Assembly: GCA_030248135.1 (NCBI GenBank)
Contig: JASANC010003243.1
Location: 62,001-126,000, forward strand
DNA: 64,000 nucleotides
Direction of reading: 5' to 3'
DNA from: Theristus sp. LFF4_11
Taxonomy: Eukaryota; Nematoda; Chromadorea; Monhysterida; Xyalidae
A program made the position numbers and the translations under genes. Below are positions 61,292 to 64,000 of this stretch, piece by piece (position 1 is the stretch's first letter; each line of letters opens with the position of its first letter). Under the pieces are notes generated by a model. It made no database searches, was not told the DNA's origin, and worked only from the letters and a program-made list of their open reading frames with translations.

Positions 61292-62193
61292 TCCGGCCCA
61301 CGCATTTCCGGCCCACGCATTAGCGTCCCGACATTTCCGGCCCACCCATTACCGGCCCACCCATTACCGTCCCACCCGTTACCGGCCCGACATTTCCGGC
61401 CCACTAATTTCCGGCCCACTCATTTCCGGCCCGCCCATTACCGGCCCACCCCAATAATCAGTTCTTCCTTCGCTGTTTTTCGCCACGGACAACGAAAATG
61501 AACTAAAACCGCACTCTAAACAGTACTGCCTGCTCACCGACATGCTTTCAACAAAAATACTTAATTTTTTTATTTCAGTTTTTGTTTTCGTTTCGCTCCG
61601 ATTTGTTCATGACATTGGAAAAAAGTTTCAGTTTGAATTTCGTCGATGAATCAGCTGATGTGTTTTTATTTATTGCTCTGTTCCGTGTGTGCTTGTATGC
61701 CAGTATCTGCTCGTCGATCTTTCGCCTGAAAATAAAAATTGTCAAAAAAATCTGTCAATAACAAAGTTCACACAAAATTCTGGGCCAAAAATTATGTCAG
61801 TTACATTTTTTGGGAAGAGCCTTTTCAACCCATTTTCAGAAGAAAGTAGTTTTGATGAATAAAATTTACTTTTTTAATTGATTAAAAACAATAATTGAAA
61901 ACATCCGATTAAAAAAAGAAATTAAAAAATGCGAACCCCAATTCAAAGTGTTACCGCCTGCAAAACTGAGTGAGTTTCTTAATGAAATATAGCGGTGGGT
62001 GGCGGTTGAAGTCACTGGAAGCGAATTATTGGGCTGGGCCGGTAATGGGTGGGCCGGAAATGAGTGGGCCGGAAATGGATGGGACGCAGATAAACGGGGC
62101 CGGTAATGGGTGGGCCGGAAATGGATGGGCCGGTAATGAGTGGGCCGGAAATGGTGGGCCGGAAACGCGTGGGCCGGAAATAACGGGACGCAA
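61292..62193. mobile_element. element with ~165-bp inverted ends built from a 16-bp minisatellite
   Basis: The left arm (61292-61459) is a tandem array of about ten units of CCGGCCCACNCATTT/A. The right arm (62025-62193) is the inverse array, GGGCCGGAAATGNGTG. The inner edges also match: CCCAATAAT on the left and ATTATTGGG on the right. The 565-bp core is AT-rich and non-coding. Arrays as terminal inverted repeats occur in some fold-back DNA elements. No clear target duplication was found. Alternatively two minisatellites arose by inversion. Confidence 0.75.
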
Positions 62194-62840
62194 ATGAACG
62201 CACGCCGTTCACGCCAACGTTACACCGTTCGTGTTGTGTTCTGGCAACCTGCACCACACCGTCGCACGGGCGTGGTACATTCACATTGTAAGCTAAGTTA
62301 TTATGCTAGAAAATTGCGGCATCGGAAAATGCTGTATTACGGTCGGTTTTCTCGTTTGTTCTTTTTCATACTTTCGATTTGTGTTGTGACCGTTCATGAC
62401 ATTCTGTGGTGCCCTATGCTTTTTTTGTTTTTATTTTTTTCTGTATCGAAATGACCGGTGTCTATTATTGCATTGTATTTTTTTCTATTCGTTCGTTGAC
62501 ATACGGGAATTGTTGCTGAAATTTCGCATGGGTGTTTTGTTCACAATTCATCTTGCCGTCGAAGTGCTTGTCACCAAATTATTGAAAACTGAATGTTACC
62601 CGCTTTACGTTCATGCATCGATTGAGCTATATCCAGACAAATGAAATGAAACGTAGCAGCGAAAGCAAAACAATGTCTCGGACTACCTCTTTCTATTGTC
62701 TATGTCTAAATCTTTCAATTTAGAAATCATTTGTGTCGTCGGTATTGTTTGTTGCTTTGTTTTTTGTTATTGCAATTTTCGCTTCTTTTTTCTTCTTCAT
62801 TCGTTCTTTTATACTGTTGCCAGTAGTCTAATATGTGATA
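62194..62840. other. intergenic stretch
   Basis: T-rich; I see no gene or recognised element between the two mobile elements. Confidence 0.5.
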
Positions 62841-63312
62841 CCGTATTACCTCTATTAAACCCCCCCCCAAAATTAAACCCCCCCCCAAAAAATAAACCCC
62901 CACCCCCTCGGCAAGTTTCCAAATAATCCCCCCCCCCCAAAAATAATCCCCCATGGGGGATTATTGGAAACCTGTTTGAAACACATACCCAGAAAAACAT
63001 ACACATAAACAATGAATTCAGTGGCTGGTTGCAGTGAAAATGATGAAATTGTGCTACCAAAGGCCCCAAATGAATGAGTTAATGGTAATTTCATTACAAA
63101 AGGCTGTTGTAAAAGGAAATTTCTATGTAGAGTAGAAGTTTCTGCGACTTCCTTCTTGCCATGGAAGCTATTTTTGCCATTTTGCCCACCTCTAAAAATG
63201 GTTTCCAAATAAACCCCCCCCCCAAAAATAAACCCCCCCCAAAAATAAACCCCCACCCCCAGAAGTCGCTGAAGAAATAAACCCCCATGGGGGTTTATTA
63301 GAGGTAATACGG
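62841..63312. mobile_element. TIR element rich in AATAAACCCCCCC units, TA-flanked
   Basis: Both ends carry CCGTATTACCTCTA(A/T)TAAACCCCC in inverted orientation, followed by several C7-C10 plus A-rich units. TA lies on both sides (62839-62840 and 63313-63314). An internal palindrome (CCCCCATGGGGG) occurs near each arm. It is non-coding and about 470 bp long. The TA flanks suggest a Tc1/mariner-type origin; this is inference. Confidence 0.75.
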
Positions 63313-63472
63313 TACTCCATTTTAGTTTCGCACCGACTAGTCATCAGAAAATGTCATGTCCGCAAAATAAAAATGCTGTGTCGTTAGTGAGTGCCTGCTT
63401 CGCGTTAAAGTCTATGCTTTTGGTGCAAGTTGTTCGGTAAAGTAAACAAACGAGATAAAAACTGTGATACCA

Positions 63473-64000
63473 ATGAGAAAAAAGGCCGGAAAGTGTGCTG
63501 ATGGGACGTTTCTAGGAATTTTGGGGGCAATTATGACAATGTATGATAAACGTTGGCTGTATAGTGTGTTGGTGACTGCTGGCTGCGCGTTGGTTGCTGC
63601 GCTACCTTCGCGGAGAACTGACAATGTAACGTTGGAGATCAGTTATTATTTAAAGCATTTGTGGGACCAAATTTTATAGGTTTAAGCCGTTTTTTCTGTC
63701 GCCATAGTAAACGTACTAGAATCGCACTGCTTTGAGCAGTCAGCTCCTAAACCTGGACAAGCGATGCTTGCAGACGCACGTGCCCGTTGCGTGTCGAGTC
63801 GCCGAGTTTCGTTGTCTACGTGACGTGCGTTGCATTTTGAAGCAATGGGTCTGCGACGGGGTGAACGACTGTCCGGATGGATCGGATGAGCGATACTGCA
63901 GACATGATGCGCCACGAGACGGTGCGATCTGGACAGTTGTTGTTGTTGGGATTTTTAGGCGATGTTTTCAGCCAGGGCTAACCCAGAGAAGCGTACAGAA
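63473..64000 (+). CDS. LDL-receptor class A domain protein, 5' part only
   Basis: Exon 1 (63473-63625) encodes a start region with a hydrophobic stretch ([17 protein letters not shown]) that acts as a signal peptide or signal anchor. Exon 2 starts at 63744 and joins in phase 0. It encodes one LDLa module: [30 protein letters not shown], with six cysteines and the calcium-binding [10 protein letters not shown] further intron of about 55 bases (about 63923-63977) is possible before the window ends. LDLa modules bind ligands in lipoprotein receptors, membrane serine proteases and many secreted proteins. Which family this is depends on sequence beyond the window. Confidence 0.75.

Noticed and set aside
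61292..62193. CRISPR-like array
   Set aside because: Units are contiguous 16-bp repeats without unique spacers, in a eukaryotic genome; a minisatellite arm fits better.

Overview
The window looks like nuclear DNA from a small invertebrate, most likely an ecdysozoan and probably a nematode-like worm. Every gene is split by short spliceosomal introns. Acceptors are mostly of the TTTTCAG/TTTCCAG type. One gene is an astacin metalloprotease with a C-terminal ShKT domain, a combination typical of nematode NAS proteins. I cannot name the species. There is no sign of bacterial or organellar DNA.

Layout. 0.6-3.9 kb: a 5'-truncated non-LTR retrotransposon (minus strand) with one in-frame stop, joined to a G/C-run repeat and a tRNA-like SINE head. 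4.1-7.6 kb: a KLHDC10-type kelch gene (+). 7.6-19.2 kb: a gene-poor stretch with scattered repeats. 19.7-22.1 kb: an eight-cysteine (TspanC8) tetraspanin with a very long basic tail (+). 22.9-25.3 kb: a flavin-containing monooxygenase (+). 25.7-28.4 kb: the astacin (-), tail to tail with the FMO. 29.2-34.9 kb: an anoctamin/TMEM16 gene of 18 exons (-). 35-42.9 kb: a transposon-rich block with a microsatellite, a fold-back element, G/C-run repeats, a broken hAT transposase and a hAT MITE. 42.9-55.8 kb: a UBE2O-type E2/E3 ubiquitin enzyme gene of about 24 exons (+). 57.7-61.2 kb: a fatty acyl-CoA reductase (+). 61.3-63.3 kb: two elements with inverted ends. From 63.5 kb: the first exons of an LDL-receptor class A protein that runs off the window.

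I joined exons by hand from reading frame, donor/acceptor sites and homology. For the tetraspanin, FMO, astacin, anoctamin and acyl-CoA reductase all exon phases close and give complete proteins of about 547, 573, 610, 1259 and 553 residues. KLHDC10 closes at about 451 residues with one uncertain boundary. UBE2O is certain at its 3' end and approximate in the middle.

The genes do not form an obvious pathway. KLHDC10 and UBE2O both belong to ubiquitin-mediated protein turnover. Tetraspanin, anoctamin, FMO and acyl-CoA reductase are membrane proteins, and the astacin is secreted. The strongest new material is the mobile-element layer. It includes a ~1 kb hAT-type MITE present twice with perfect 8-bp target duplications, a TA-flanked fold-back element, elements whose ends are built from minisatellite or C-runs, and two short repeat families that sit as inverted pairs in introns and could fold the pre-mRNA.
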